64,000 nt of DNA from contig CM077646.1 in the NCBI GenBank assembly GCA_039707465.1, forward strand, positions 79,570,715 to 79,634,714, given 5' to 3'. Of this stretch, positions 44,868 to 56,850 are shown piece after piece (position 1 is the stretch's first letter; each line of letters begins with the position of its first letter). The notes beneath the pieces are model-generated. The model was given only the letters and a program-made list of their open reading frames with translations. It made no database searches and was not told the DNA's origin. The stretch is from Rhabdophis nuchalis. Its lineage: Eukaryota > Chordata > Lepidosauria > Squamata > Natricidae. A program made the translations under genes and the position numbers.

Positions 44868-45957
44868 CAGTAGTCCAAGCGGGAAATGACGAGGGCTTGA
44901 GTGACTGTGCGTAGGGCGTCATGATCTAGAAAGGGACGCAACTGGCATATCAGGTAAACCTGATAGAAGGGCCCCCTGGCCATGGCTGTCACATGGTCAT
45001 CCAAGGACAGCCGAGAGTCCAGGAGGACGCCTAAGTTGTGAACCCGTTCCGCGGGGGCTAAAGATTCGCCCCCCATATCCAGAGATGGAACCAACTGGCT
45101 ATATTGTGACGCCAGAAACCACAGCCACTCGGATTGAGTCAAAGCTTGTTCCTCCCCATCCAGGCCCACACGGCCTCCAGACACCGGGACATCACTTCAA
45201 CGGCATTGTTGGGGTGGTCAGGGTACAGCTGAGTGTCATCAGCGTACTGATGGAACTCTACCCCAAAACCATGGATGATCTCACCCAGCGGCTTCATATA
45301 GGTGTTAAACAGGAGGGGCGAGAGGACCGACCCCTGAGGCACCCCACATGTCAGGAGCCTCGACATCGACCTCTGCCCCCCTGCCAACATGAATTGCAAC
45401 CGGCCGGAGAGGTAGGAGGAGAACCACCGCAGAACGGTGCCTCCCAACTCCACCCCCCCCAGCCAGTGCAATAGGATACCATGGTTGATGGTATCGAAAG
45501 CCGCTGAAAGGTCTAATAGGACCAGGATAGAGGAATGACCTCTATCCCGAGCCCTCCAGAGATCATCCACCAATGCGACCAATGCCATCTCTGTGCTGTA
45601 CCCTGGTTGGAAACTGGACTGGCACGGGTCTAGATAGACAGTTTCCTCCAGGTGCTGAGGGAACTGTCATGCCACCACACTCTCAACAACCTCCGCCAAA
45701 AAGGGAAGGTTGGAGACCGGACGATAATTTACTAACACCGCTGAGTCCAGGGAAGGCTTCTTGAGGAGGGGTCTCACCACCGCCTCTTTCCAGGCGGCCA
45801 GTAGAGACCCCTCACTCAAAGAAGCGTTCTCTATTTCCTGGAGCCAGCCTCGTGTCACCTCCTGGGAGGCCAGTACAAGCCAGGAGGGACACGGGTCCAA
45901 TAAACATGTTGTGGCATTCAGTCGCCCCAGCAACCTGTCCATGTCATCTGGAGTCAC

Positions 45958-48900
45958 AAATCAAATCAAATCAAATCAAATCATTTAATACTTATAAACC
46001 GCGCCCTCTCCCCATGGGGACTCGGGGCGGTGCACAGGTAGAATAAAAACAGTAAAAAACATACAAACATCAATAAAATATACAAACAATTTAAAAGCAA
46101 ATTAAACACAGCCTGTGCTAAAATCCCATTTAACTAACTAAACTAAAATTTACCCAGTAAAAACCCTAGACAGGGGGACTATCCCAAGCCGGCCAGACGG
46201 AAAAAGTAAGTTTTTAATTTAAGATGGAAGGAGCGGAGGTCCGTGGTCGTCCTGATATCGAGGGGAAGGTCATTCCAGAGGGCCGGGCCCGCCACAGAGA
46301 GAGCCCTTCCCCTGGGTGTCGCCCGCTGACACAGTCTAGTGGACGGCACCCGGAGAAGTCCCTCTCTGTGGGAGCGAATCGGCCGTGAGGATGTATGAGG
46401 CAGGATCCGATCCCGCAGATAGCTAGGTCCCGAGCCATGGAGCGCTTTAAAGATGATAATTAACACCTTGAAGCGCACCCGGAAGACGACAGGAAGCCAG
46501 TGCAGCTCGCGCAAGAGCGGTGTTACATGGGTAGACCTTGCGGTCCCCATAATTGCTCGCGCGGCTGCATTCTGGACTAGCTGAAGTCTCCGGGTGCACC
46601 TCAAGGGAAGCCCCATGTAGAGAGAGTTGCAATAGTCCAGTCGGGATGTCACGAGCGCATGAGTGACTGTGCGAAGGGCGTCCCGATCCAATAGGGGGCG
46701 CAATTGGCGAACCAGGCGAACCTGGTAAAACGCCCTCCTGGCCACGGCCGTCACTTGATCTTCCATGGACAGCCGGGCATCCAGGAGGACACCCAAATTG
46801 CGCGCCCCATCCACAGGGGCAAGATGTTCGCCCCCTATGGCCAGCGATGGAGTGAGCTGGTTGAATCGGGCGGCCGGAAACCACAGCCACTTGGTCTTGG
46901 TCGGGTTGAGCCTGAGTCCGTTACTTCCCATCCAGATCCGCACGGCTTCCAGGCACTGGCACATCACCGCTACGGCATCGTTGGGGTGGTTTGGGGTAGA
47001 TATGTACAGCTGGGTGTCATCAGCGTACAGGTGGTACTCTACCCCAAAACCACGGATGATCTCACCCAGCGGCTTCATGTATGTGTTGAACAGGAGGGGC
47101 GAGAGGACCGACCCCTGAGGCACCCCACATACAAGGGGTCTCGCGGTCGACCTCTGCCCCCCTGCCAACACAAATTGCGATCGGCCAGAGAGGTAGGAGG
47201 AGAACCACCGTAGAACGGTGCCTCCCACCCCCAACCCCCCCAGCCGATGCAATAGGATACCATGGTCGATGGTATCGAAAGCCGCCGAGAGGTCTAATAG
47301 GACCAGGATGGAGGAACATCCCCCATCTCTGGCCCTCCAGAGATCATCAACCAACCCGACCAATGCCGTCTCGGTGCTATGCCCGGGCCGAAAGCCGGAC
47401 TGGTGCGGATCTAGATAATCAACTTCCTCCAGGTGACGGGGAAACTGTTGTGCCACCACACTCTCAACAACCTTCGCCAAAAAGGGAAGGTTGGAGACTG
47501 GACGGTAGTTGTTCAAAACAGCTGGATCCAAAGAGGGCTTCTTAAGGAGGGGCCTCACCATCGCTTCTTTTAGGGAAGCAGGCAAGGAACCCTCACTTAA
47601 GGATGCGTTGACAACCTCTTGGAGCCAGCCTCGTGTCACCTCCCAGGATGCCAGTACAAGCCAGGAGGGACACGGGTCCAATAAACATGTGGTGGCTCGC
47701 AGTCGCCCACGTAACCTGTCCATATCCTCGGAAGTAACGGAGTCAAACTCCTCCCAAACAAGATCTGTCTCGTGGCATCCCACTGGGCCATGAATGGGGG
47801 CTAGCTCGTTCTGTATCTGAGCGATTTTCTCCTGCAGAAAAATCACAAATTCCTCTGCTCTACCCTGTAACGGGGCTTCCCGCACCCTCTGTTGAAGGAG
47901 GGAGCGGGTCACCCTAAACAGGGCGGCAGGGCGGTTTTCTGCGGATGCTATGAGAGCAGCACAATGATGGCGTTTGGCTGCTCTCAGCGCCACAATGTAA
48001 GTCCGTAAATGGGCTCTTACCTGTGTCCGGTCAGATTCAGAACGGGTAGACCTCCATCTTCCCTCTAGGCATCTCTTGCGGCGTTTCATCACCCGCAGCT
48101 CCTCGGTGAACCAAGGAGCCAGGGTGTTTCGCCGCCGCAAGAGAGGCCGCAAGGGCGCGACCCGATCCAAGGCTCCCGTGGTCGCAATATTCCATGCGGC
48201 CACGAGGTCCTCCATCGGGGCGCGGGTCAGGGGTACAGGAACTGGCCCAAGCGCTGTTTGGAACCCATCCGGGTCCATCAGGCGCCTGGGGCGGAACCAG
48301 ATTGGTGACTCAGGTTCCGCCTCCCCGCGGAGGGGAGCAGCGGTCGGAAAGTCGAGCCGGAGAAGTGAGTGGTCTGTCCATGACAAGGGTGTGATGACTA
48401 TATCCCCTATACCCAGATCACTCTTCCATTGGCCTGAGACAAAGATGAGATCCGGTGTATGTCCACCCTCGTGAGTGGGGCCTTGAATTAGTTGGGTCAG
48501 GTCCATGGCCGTCATGGAAGCCATGAACTCCCGAGCCACCTCGGATGATTCGCCCACCGATGGCAGATTAAAGTCCCCCATGACTAAAAGTCTGGGGGTC
48601 TCAACTGCCACCGTAGCGATCACCTCGAGGAGCTCGGGCAGGGCTGCTGCTACATAGCGGGGAGCCAGGTATACAACCAGCAAGCCCAACTGCCTCCCTA
48701 GGCCCCACTTCACACAGAGGGACTCACAACCGGTAGTCTGTGGCACAATGGTCTCTCTCGGTTCAAGACCTTCCTTTACAATGACCGCTACCCCACCGCC
48801 CCTACCTAGGGCCCGGGGCTGATGAAACGCGCGGTAACCTGGTGGGCACATTTCAACGAGGGGGAGTCCACCCTCGTGGCCCAACCAGGTCTCCGCAATT

Positions 48901-49091
48901 CCCACCAGGTCCGGCTCCCCCTCTGACACAAGGTCATGAACGAGGGGGGCTTTGTTGGCAACGGACCTGGCGTTGCAGAACATCAGCCGCAGGCCCTGGC
49001 TCTGTACTCCCTGGCCACCTAGCCTGCGGGGGTTGAGGCACTTGACCGCTTGAAGCCAACGGCTTCGCGCCCCCAACCGGGTGAATAACAT
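45958..49091 (-). mobile_element. inner L2-clade LINE, nearly complete (3.1 kb)
   Basis: A minus-strand L2 inserted in the same orientation inside another L2. It has a GATTT pentanucleotide tail (AAATC array on the plus strand, 45959-46003), a 3' UTR (46004-46178) and one long ORF reaching the 5' edge near 49091. The edges share gtcacaa / gtctcaa, a probable short target duplication. It is only slightly truncated at the 5' side: the endonuclease domain is complete. Confidence 0.85.
46179..49091 (-). CDS. L2 ORF2: APE endonuclease + reverse transcriptase, 970 aa
   Basis: Uninterrupted L2 polyprotein frame; the frame stays open into the outer L2 up to 49232, but I place the element's own sequence from the methionine at 49091. 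Endonuclease residues visible: N40 (FCNARS), E67 (GIAETW), D172/N174 (GDFNLP), D214 (TPDLIF) and D240-H241 (SWTDHS). RT motifs: NYRPVSNLPFL (528-538), SGFRPGHSTETAL (565-577), LLDLSAAFDTIDHGILL (598-614), CGVPQGSVLSPLLF (655-668) and catalytic YADD (689-692). The C-terminal region has DYCNSLYMGLPLRCTRRL and ends RLAGLG. All catalytic residues looked for are intact. The protein would nick target DNA and prime reverse transcription there. There is no sign of ORF1 or a complete 5' UTR, so this copy likely cannot transcribe itself unless driven from outside. Confidence 0.85.
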   Translation of the reverse strand: MLFTRLGARSRWLQAVKCLNPRRLGGQGVQSQGLRLMFCNARSVANKAPLVHDLVSEGEPDLVGIAETWLGHEGGLPLVEMCPPGYRAFHQPRALGRGGGVAVIVKEGLEPRETIVPQTTGCESLCVKWGLGRQLGLLVVYLAPRYVAAALPELLEVIATVAVETPRLLVMGDFNLPSVGESSEVAREFMASMTAMDLTQLIQGPTHEGGHTPDLIFVSGQWKSDLGIGDIVITPLSWTDHSLLRLDFPTAAPLRGEAEPESPIWFRPRRLMDPDGFQTALGPVPVPLTRAPMEDLVAAWNIATTGALDRVAPLRPLLRRRNTLAPWFTEELRVMKRRKRCLEGRWRSTRSESDRTQVRAHLRTYIVALRAAKRHHCAALIASAENRPAALFRVTRSLLQQRVREAPLQGRAEEFVIFLQEKIAQIQNELAPIHGPVGCHETDLVWEEFDSVTSEDMDRLRGRLRATTCLLDPCPSWLVLASWEVTRGWLQEVVNASLSEGSLPASLKEAMVRPLLKKPSLDPAVLNNYRPVSNLPFLAKVVESVVAQQFPRHLEEVDYLDPHQSGFRPGHSTETALVGLVDDLWRARDGGCSSILVLLDLSAAFDTIDHGILLHRLGGLGVGGTVLRWFSSYLSGRSQFVLAGGQRSTARPLVCGVPQGSVLSPLLFNTYMKPLGEIIRGFGVEYHLYADDTQLYISTPNHPNDAVAVMCQCLEAVRIWMGSNGLRLNPTKTKWLWFPAARFNQLTPSLAIGGEHLAPVDGARNLGVLLDARLSMEDQVTAVARRAFYQVRLVRQLRPLLDRDALRTVTHALVTSRLDYCNSLYMGLPLRCTRRLQLVQNAAARAIMGTARSTHVTPLLRELHWLPVVFRVRFKVLIIIFKALHGSGPSYLRDRILPHTSSRPIRSHREGLLRVPSTRLCQRATPRGRALSVAGPALWNDLPLDIRTTTDLRSFHLKLKTYFFRLAGLG

Positions 49092-50256
49092 TTGTCTCAA
49101 GGTCGAACTCTTCCCATAAAATGGTCTCAAGGCCTGCCTCTGCCCACCCACCCGGACTAACCTCATTAGAGGCCAGTTTGTCCCGGATCTGAGCGATTTT
49201 ATCCTGCAGATAACATCCAAACTCCTCTGCACGGCCCTGCAATGGAGCTTCCCATGACCTCTGTTGAAGGAGGGAGCAGGTCACTCTGAACAGGGCGGCA
49301 GGGCGGTTATCTGCGGATGCAATAAGAGCGGAGAGATAAGTACGTTTTACCGCTCTTATCGCCACAAGGTAGGTCCGTAAATGGGACCTTACCCGTGTTC
49401 GGTCAGATTCGGATCGAGTGGACCTCCAAATGCTCTCTAGGCATCTCTTTCGGCGCTTCATCACCCTCAGCTCCTCAGAGAACCAAGGAGCCAAGGTAGA
49501 TGCCGAGTGAGAGGCCGCAAGGGCACGACCCGATCCAGGGCCCCCGTGGCCGCATTATTCCAGGTGGTCACTAGGTCCTCAGTCGAGTTGCGGGTCAGGG
49601 TCTCAGGTTTTCGCCCAAGCTCCATCTGGAACCTCTCAGGGTCCATCAGGCGCCTGGGACGGAACCATCTCGTTATGTCTGGTTCCGCCTCCCCGTGGTG
49701 GGGTGTAGCGGTTGGGAAGTTGAGCTGAAGGAGAGAATGATCTGTCCATGACAAGGGTGTGATGACTAATTCCCTTAATCCAAGATCATTCGTCCATTGG
49801 CCGGAGACAAAAACTAGGTCTAGTGTGTGTCCACCGGTGTGAGTGGGGTCATGAACTAATTGGGTCAGGTCCATGGCTGTCATGGAAGCCATGAACTCCC
49901 AGGCCACCTCAGATGTTTTGCCTATCGATGGCAGGTTGAAATCCCCCATGACTAGTAGCCTGGGGGTAACAACCGCCACCTCGGCTATCACATCAAAGAG
50001 CTCAGGCAGGGCAGCTGATATGCAGCGGAGAGCCAGGTACAGAATCAGCATGCCCAACTGCCTCCCAGGGCCCCACTTCACACACAGGGACTCATAGCCA
50101 GCTGTCTGCGGCACTGCGGTCTCCCTCGGATCAAGACTATCCCTTATAATATCCACCACCACCCCACCCTGACCCCGGGCCCGTGGCTGATGGAATGCCC
50201 GGTAACCTGGTGGGCACATTTCCACGAGGGGTACTCCCCCCTCATGGCCTATCTAT

Positions 50257-50710
50257 CTAAATAGCAACGTCTACGCTGGCTTGGGCATGAGAACAGCTCA
50301 TGGTCAGATTCTGAAAGATTTCCTGTATGGAGTATTAGTGCAGGGAAAGCGCCCCAGAGGGAGACCATAGCTGTGATATAAGGATATCTGCAAGAGGATC
50401 TAAAGGTCTTGGGAATGGGCATTAACAGCTGGGAAACCTTGACATCTGATCATTCAGCTTGGAGGCTAAAGGTGCAGCATGGCTACTCCAATTCAAAGAG
50501 ACACTTGCTCGGCAGGCTGAGGCAAAGAGGCAGTCCCGGAACCAGCAAAAACTGGGGGCTGGGCAGGGGACAGAATATATCTGCCCTCAGTGTGGAAGGG
50601 ATTGCCACTCTTGAATTGGCCTTTTTAGCCACACCAGATGCTGCGTTAAGACCTCTTTCCAGAGCATGATACCATAGTCTTTTGAGACTGAAGGATGCCA
50701 ATGAATGGGC
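50257..50710 (+). mobile_element. LINE 3'-end fragment, clade uncertain
   Basis: Broken plus-strand reading: RLRWLGHENS near 50270, PQRETIAVI, YLQEDLKVLGMGINSWETL, then near 50570-50640 a C-x2-C...H...H pattern (YICPQCGRDCHS, stop, IGLFSHT). This resembles the C-terminal zinc-finger tail of some vertebrate LINE polyproteins. I cannot assign the clade with confidence. Frameshifts and stops show it is dead. Confidence 0.45.
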
Positions 50711-50732
50711 AAGCTGCATTGATTGCCAATCT

Positions 50733-51001
50733 ACTTCAGGGTGTTGGTAATTCAAAGTGTTGGTAATCACCTTTAAAGCCCTTCATGGCATGGTCCTCGG
50801 CTACCATCTCATCTCACTGAGATTGGTAGCAGATTATTCCAGCTAGTGGAATCCAGGCGAAGAGCCGCTGCTTGCTCCTGCCAAATGGTGTGAGGTTGTC
50901 CTAATCTTCCTGACCTTTCTTAAAAGTCTTAAAGACCTGTTTCTGCCAGTTAGCTTGGGAGTCAAATTTTATAATAAATAAATAAAAATAAATAAATAAA
51001 A
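50733..51001 (+). mobile_element. old L2-clade LINE 3' end
   Basis: Highly diverged L2: 'ggtaatcacctttaaagccc' and 'ttcatggcatggtcctcggc' correspond to the ITFKALHGM block, and the piece ends in a TAAA tail (50971-51001). No frame remains. Confidence 0.55.
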
Positions 51002-51281
51002 TGTATACTCTTAAACACATGTCTCACTGTGTAGTTTCAGAGTCTAGGTATGTCTCTGGTTATAGACTTATGTGTCAGCCTTGAATAATTTTAACTTTGA
51101 TGCCAGAACCTGCATAAAATGCCAGATGTGGCCAAAGCCCTTCAAGGCTATTTCTTGAAGCTGATCAAACTGTTAGCCATTATAATCACTTCTCAAACTG
51201 CACAGATCTTCAAGGTTGGACTGAAATATACTGGCAAAGCTATTTTTTTCAAAGCAACATGAACTAGAATATTGCATAGAA

Positions 51282-51642
51282 CCATGATGGCGAACACATG
51301 CCACAGGTGGCACACGGAGCCCTCTCTGTGGGCACACAAGTCATCACCCAGCTCAGCTCCACCGCCTATGGGTGCACGCCTCCCACCCGCCATCTGTTTT
51401 TTGCGTCTCTGCTGTGCCACCCCACCCCCTCCGGCCCATTTGTGGTCCCAAGAGGCTGCAGGGAGGCCTGCTAGTCTCAAAACAGGGTGCAGGGGGGGGG
51501 GTCAAGCACATGTGCATGGGCTCATGCACATGTGCTGGGTCGTGCACATGTGTGGGTGGGCAAGGGAGTGCAGGGAGGTCATATATGTGGGCATGTGAGG
51601 ATACATTTTGGCACGTGAGGAGAAAAAGGTTAGCTATCACTG
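51282..51642. mobile_element. hAT-type MITE
   Basis: The ends ccatgatggcgaacacatgc and ...aaaaaggttagctatcactg match those of the element at 31229-31796. The flanking 8-mers gcatagaa and acatagag agree at six positions, as expected for an older target duplication. The interior is shortened. Confidence 0.7.
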
Positions 51643-51650
51643 ACATAGAG

Positions 51651-53225
51651 CAACATGCTTGGAAGGGACCTTGGAGTCTTTTAGACTCACTACCATTATA
51701 GAATATTACAGAACAAATCAGTTTGTTTTATTTATTTCTACTTGCAATGGAGGAAGCTTCAGTACAGACACAGCACTTTTATGAGTGGCTCAAGACAACC
51801 ATGAGGACATTCCATCAAAGTTGGGGTTGATGGGTGATATCTCAAATTTTATGTCAATGCCTTCACAATATACTTAGTCAGGAGCTGGGATGTGAATATA
51901 TTCTAGCTACTGTTCTGTCACACTATTTCTTCACTTGCATTAGAAGATCTACCTTTTGCTAGGAATTGTGGAGCTATAGTAACATGTGAGCACGATAGAA
52001 TTCATACAATCAGAATAAAATTATAACTCTCCTTTGATCAATTCCACCTTGAGGACCTGGTAAGCTATTATGCAGTTGTGGACATTAAACATTTGTATAT
52101 TTGTAAGTGGGCTCTGAAGCAGTGAAGTGTGTTGAAGTTGACAAATTGTATGTCTTTCTTCATTGGTTTTCTCCCTGAATTCTAAGTACAATAAACTTAC
52201 ATAGTACAGTAGAAATTACTAACTTTGATGTCAGCATTATAGATATTTTAGACTACTGATGTCCTTAGACCAGACTATTAAATTGTATGGCATTTTATTA
52301 TTCTCACCACACAAACAAAAAATTATTTCTTGTAGTCTCATATTATTGCTATACTGAGTATTTTTGGTGGAGATGATGAGAAAACTGCTAGAAAAACAAA
52401 TTCTAAAAATTGTTGAAAAGGTAGTCTATGAAGTTACCTAATGTCAGGGAATGTGGATAGTCCAATTTTTCCCCATCTTTTCACCCATTCTACTCTACAT
52501 ACAGTAAAAATCTATTTTATGCAGGAACAACATAAAAGTAGATTTGATTTTTGTTACCTATCCTAATGTGAGTCAAAACTATGCCCTAAATAATGCACTG
52601 AAAGAAAGAGTAAGGCAACGTATTTTACTGTATCTACACTGAAATATAACTAAGAAAGGATAATGTTAACTCAAAATTTATAAACTGTAATTATACATGG
52701 TAAAATTTGCATTCAAAAGACTGAAGAACCTTCTTCATAGCTACACTCCTTAATTAATTCTGCTAGAGACTCTTTAGTTTGCCTGCCAAGAAGTTAACTT
52801 TTTAGCTCCCTCTACTGGTCTCTGGACAATCACTTTGTATTTGTATTACACATTTCAATATGCTGAATCCACACCTTTCCCTCAAATGGCTAAGATATAT
52901 CTAATAATTTCAGAATTTGGTCAACACAGCAAATAATACATTTATGCAGGGTTACATAATGTAATTCTTGAGTCTCCAGGTGTAGAGAGTGAAGGAGATG
53001 ACTTTGAGAGCATTTCTCATGTTTGTTGGTGGCCTTTGGTAGAGTCAAGAATGGGTGGTGCTATAGAGACTAAGGGAGACAATCTCAACAGAAATGTGCA
53101 TGAATTATAACATGGGCAAAGGGACCTAAAGTGTTGTTTTTTTTAATTTACAGAATATGTTGCATCCAGATAACATTCAGAAGCAGTTCAACATAAAACT
53201 CCTGAATTCAATGAATTAGAAGGAA

Positions 53226-53228
<3 letters not shown>
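51651..53228. other. unannotated stretch
   Basis: Nothing recognised. Confidence 0.45.

Positions 53229-53258
<30 letters not shown>
53229..53258. repeat. (AC)n microsatellite
   Basis: About 15 AC units. Confidence 0.95.
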
Positions 53259-53259
<1 letters not shown>

Positions 53260-55491
53260 AATCAGACTTGCAAGATTCTATTATAGCCAACAGCAATCAA
53301 GGGCAGAATGGGACAACTCACCACAGCCAAGTCACTGCAGCCAACCCAACTTGAGGCAACCACAGGACAATTTAACAATTCAATTGAATTATTTTAAAAA
53401 AATGTTTTAAAAAATTGTCATTCACATTTCATTCTGTCCCTCCTTTTGCATCCTTTCTTTAATGATTCTATTCCACTATTTCTTCAATATTAATGTATCT
53501 CTTGTCCTGCAGCAAGTTGTCGCATGGTGTGTTGGCTATGGCAAGTTGTCCTATGAAGAGTTAACCACAGCAAGTTGGCCATGGCAAGTCAGCTGTAGCG
53601 AGTTGTCTTGATTCGATTCCTGGCCTTCTCTATCTACTGCAGCCAACTCCAGCAGAAATCATGATGCTTTGTTTAGAACAAACGAAATTATAATTTACAA
53701 TGCAACTGTCAGCCCAAAGATTATGTTTCCTTGGAGCGTTGAGGTTCCACTTTTGTCCAGCTTCCATAATAGAGAAATAGTAAAATATGAATTTATCAAT
53801 TCAGTTTTTAAAAGCATTACACTTTATGATATGACATAATCATTTCAAATGAGGTTGTATTCCAAGGATTCATAGAGGTAGGATCCTTTTAAAAGGAGTC
53901 CAGAACTGTTGAACATAAATACAGAGTGGAAAAGCTGATTTCTGTGTTGCCAAGTTTCTTAATACACTAGCCAGAATGATTAATGTTGATAATTCCCTCT
54001 CCTGTGGACTCATGAAATCTGGACTTATTTTTATTACAGGCTTTGACATTTCCTACTTTCTTAATATCAGAGGTAATGACAGTGGCATGATTATATACTT
54101 ATTCCTTTCCACCTTCAAGCAGTTTTCTTTGGCAAGACTGGTGCCACCCCACCCCCCTTACCAAACCTATCACATGGGGACTCATTCTTTCCTGAAAACT
54201 GTTAAAGCTCCATTAGCAAAACTAAATGGTAGTGTATGTTAGATGCATAACAACCCCCCCCACCCCAGCCCTCTTCATAGGATCTTTAGGAAAGATTAAA
54301 ATGGGAAAGGCACCATAAGACAGACACTAAGGGAGAAATTTAATTTATAATGAGGGGTGTTTGGGAGCAGGGCTTTTTATTTATTTTTTATTTTTTTTAA
54401 ACCCTGTCAAGAAAGGTCCAAGTTAAACAAAGGAGAAATTACAGAATGAATCTGGATCTCAGCCTTGAAGAATAAGGTTTCAGTCTAATTGAGATCATAC
54501 GCCGCATGTGCAGTTTTGGCACATAAGTCATATTAATCAGAAACTCTTTAATCGTGGATAATTTCTCCTGTGTGTGCCAGATTGGGCATTCTCCTGCTGG
54601 CCAGCTTTTGAGTCTGTTTAAGAATCCACCTTTGACTTCACAAACACCCGCTTACAAAATTGGGGTCGACTTCCTTCTAGGAAGGCAAGCTGGGCTGGCT
54701 TTGCAGAGACTTTCTCTAATGATTAAATTGCATCTCAGATGGAAATCTGAAAACTACAGATTCCATTGCAGTGACTCTTTCCCATGATTGCAACTGCTTT
54801 GAGCTGGGAGCACACCAGAGATGGAGCAATGGGGAAGATGATCCCGCTGCTGTTGCTGGGTTGGTTTTACAATAGCCGAACATTGCTCAAACTAATGTTG
54901 CTGCATTTCTGCAAAAAAGGAATTTGTGTCTACTGGGGACAACTCAGCTACAGGAAAAAGTTTGCATCAGCCCAAATCTTTTTCAGAGTTGATAAAATAC
55001 TACGTACTCAAATGGCCTCAGTTAGACGCTGGGATTTTTATTCTTGCTTTTTAAATTTGTTTTATTCAGGGTGAGATAAACCTAATCGCAGTCAGTCACA
55101 AATATCTGACATTTCTTTTGCCCTGTTGAATATACATTTTAATGGGTAAATAATAGGAAAGTATTTCATAACAAATGATAAGATTTGAAGAAGGGTTTTA
55201 AAATATTACCCATTGCAGCAGCTCTGATCATTCCTATCAATTGAGGGATACCTTGTTTCAAACACCTTCAATACAAAAATAAATCAGTTCCAAGCCTTTT
55301 TAATAATAGCTCCAGGATAAATTAAAACCTGTAAAAATATGATTAATATACATTTACCACTTATTTGGGAAACTTGAAGATTTTAAGCTGGAATTTAATA
55401 GTTGAGAATGACATTATTTTATTGCACATGTCAGTAAACTGAACGTCACTATTTTTAATCTGTTAATAAACATTAGTCTGATTAGACATGT
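53259..55491. other. unannotated stretch
   Basis: No gene or element is recognised. Around 53505-53620 there are several imperfect 'gcaagttg(t/g)c' units with spacing of about 20-30 bp, a minor local repetition. The stretch around 54370-55070 is repeat-free and more GC-balanced, with three short plus-strand frames that contain no recognised domain. Confidence 0.4.
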
Positions 55492-55526
<35 letters not shown>

Positions 55527-55545
55527 AATAATAATAATAATAATC
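55492..55545. repeat. (ATC)n-(AAT)n microsatellite with a possible LINE 3' end
   Basis: About 33 bp of ATC units followed by 18 bp of AAT, then 'ctttattgtcattgtaaaaa', which may be the complement of a LINE 3' end continuing to about 55580. Confidence 0.7.
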
Positions 55546-55599
55546 TTTATTGTCATTGTAAAAATTACAATGAAATTGGTTATATGAAATATGTATTAA

Positions 55600-56747
55600 T
55601 TTGATCAGAAAGACATCATTTTGATGATTATTTAGGTCAATAGATGTGATCTTTGACTGTCATCTAATCAAAAATTAAATTCAATCCAAGTCACAACTAT
55701 ATTGAAATAGACCCCCATGAATTCAGTGGAGTTAATTTTGTATTGAACTATGTAGAATTGCCTGGTTTATTAAGTAAATGTATTAAATCAGCTTTGTTCT
55801 GCATGTTTATGCAACATTTGGGAGAAAAATCATACACTAAAACCAGGAGTTTGCAGAAGAAAAGCCTCTTCAATTTTGTAAAAAACACGTCTAACTTTAG
55901 TTTTCATAAATGATACTTATGCCTTAGTTATTAAAGGGCTTTTACTTCATCAGTTAGTCATTCAGAATTAATAAATGAGTGAAAGCTTGCCATGGGAATC
56001 AATTCATTATTCTATTATCCAAACCAGCATTTCAGACTAACTGAAGTCAGTTCCTTTCATTTTCATGTTGAGAAAAAAGAGTAATGTAGCACATGCACAA
56101 ATGCTTGCTATGTAATGGAGTCTCAGACATGACACATTTTAATATTGCAACTCGCTACCTTTGAATGCAAAGTATGTTGAGAATTTGCTCCTTATTTAAA
56201 AAGAAAACCGATGAGAAAAAAAAGCCATTCTTAAAGCTATATATAATAAACAATACCTCGACTCTTTGGTTTATGAATGAGTTTCTTGGGACAGGAGAAA
56301 ATTCAAAATAAACTAATAAAAACACACAGTAACTATTTGTTTTACCTGCTTTATGAAAGCCTCAATGAAAATATAACAGAGACCTATTGCTGGTGGTATT
56401 TACACATTCGAAGAATTCTTGCATAAAATATCTCAAATATCGGTCACAACAGTTTTTTGTGCTACAGATGAGATTAGTATTATAGTCATTTGTTTAATGA
56501 AATAGATGCAAAATATGACTATTCCAAAATTACTGTATGAAGCTAGGTTACTAAATAAAAAAATGAAAATATTTAGAACAGTATGCTACTTTAAAAAAAC
56601 ATTTCAGATTTTTAAAAAAATCCTTTATCTTGCTTAATCCACAACCCGTTTTAATTAGAATTTAACTTTATACTGAAATATTTCAATTAATAAAAAGAAG
56701 CGAGATATGACGTACCTACCTGGCAGAATTCTAAAATTAAGGCTTTG
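55600..56747. other. unannotated stretch
   Basis: Nothing recognised. Confidence 0.45.
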
Positions 56748-56828
<81 letters not shown>

Positions 56829-56850
56829 CATCATCATCATCATCATCATG
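56748..56850. repeat. (ATT)n-(ATC)n microsatellite
   Basis: About 80 bp of ATT followed by about 20 bp of ATC. The poly-isoleucine/methionine frame across it is an artefact. Confidence 0.95.

Larger units (their letters stand above)
43552..50250 (-). mobile_element. outer L2-clade LINE, split by a hAT and by a second L2
   Basis: Three minus-strand pieces belong to one L2: 43552-44226, 44868-45957 and about 49092-50250. The 5' piece ends in LETILWEEFDL and the next begins TPDDMDRLLGRLNATTCLLD, which together give the family's continuous order at this point. From 5' to 3' it has: endonuclease from MEMCPPGYRAFHQ (GDFNLPS, TLDLVFVSG, SWTDHSLL), the linker region, RT (LLDLSAAFDTINHGILLHWL, GVPQGSVLSPLLFNTYM, YADDTQLY), post-RT and an AACAT-type tail. 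Several frameshifts are present. The 5' end is truncated inside the endonuclease domain. Confidence 0.8.

Noticed and set aside
44385..44922. Pro/Arg/Ala-rich frames of 77-259 codons
   Set aside because: They run across the GC-rich foldback hAT and read L2 only outside it. The fusion is an insertion artefact.
49092..49232. N-terminal 47 codons of the 1017-codon open frame
   Set aside because: They are out-of-frame sequence of the outer L2. The inner element starts at about 49091.
54554..55074. Two adjacent frames (77 and 96 codons) as exons
   Set aside because: No domain, no convincing splice context and no recognisable homology; the length is expected by chance in GC-balanced DNA.
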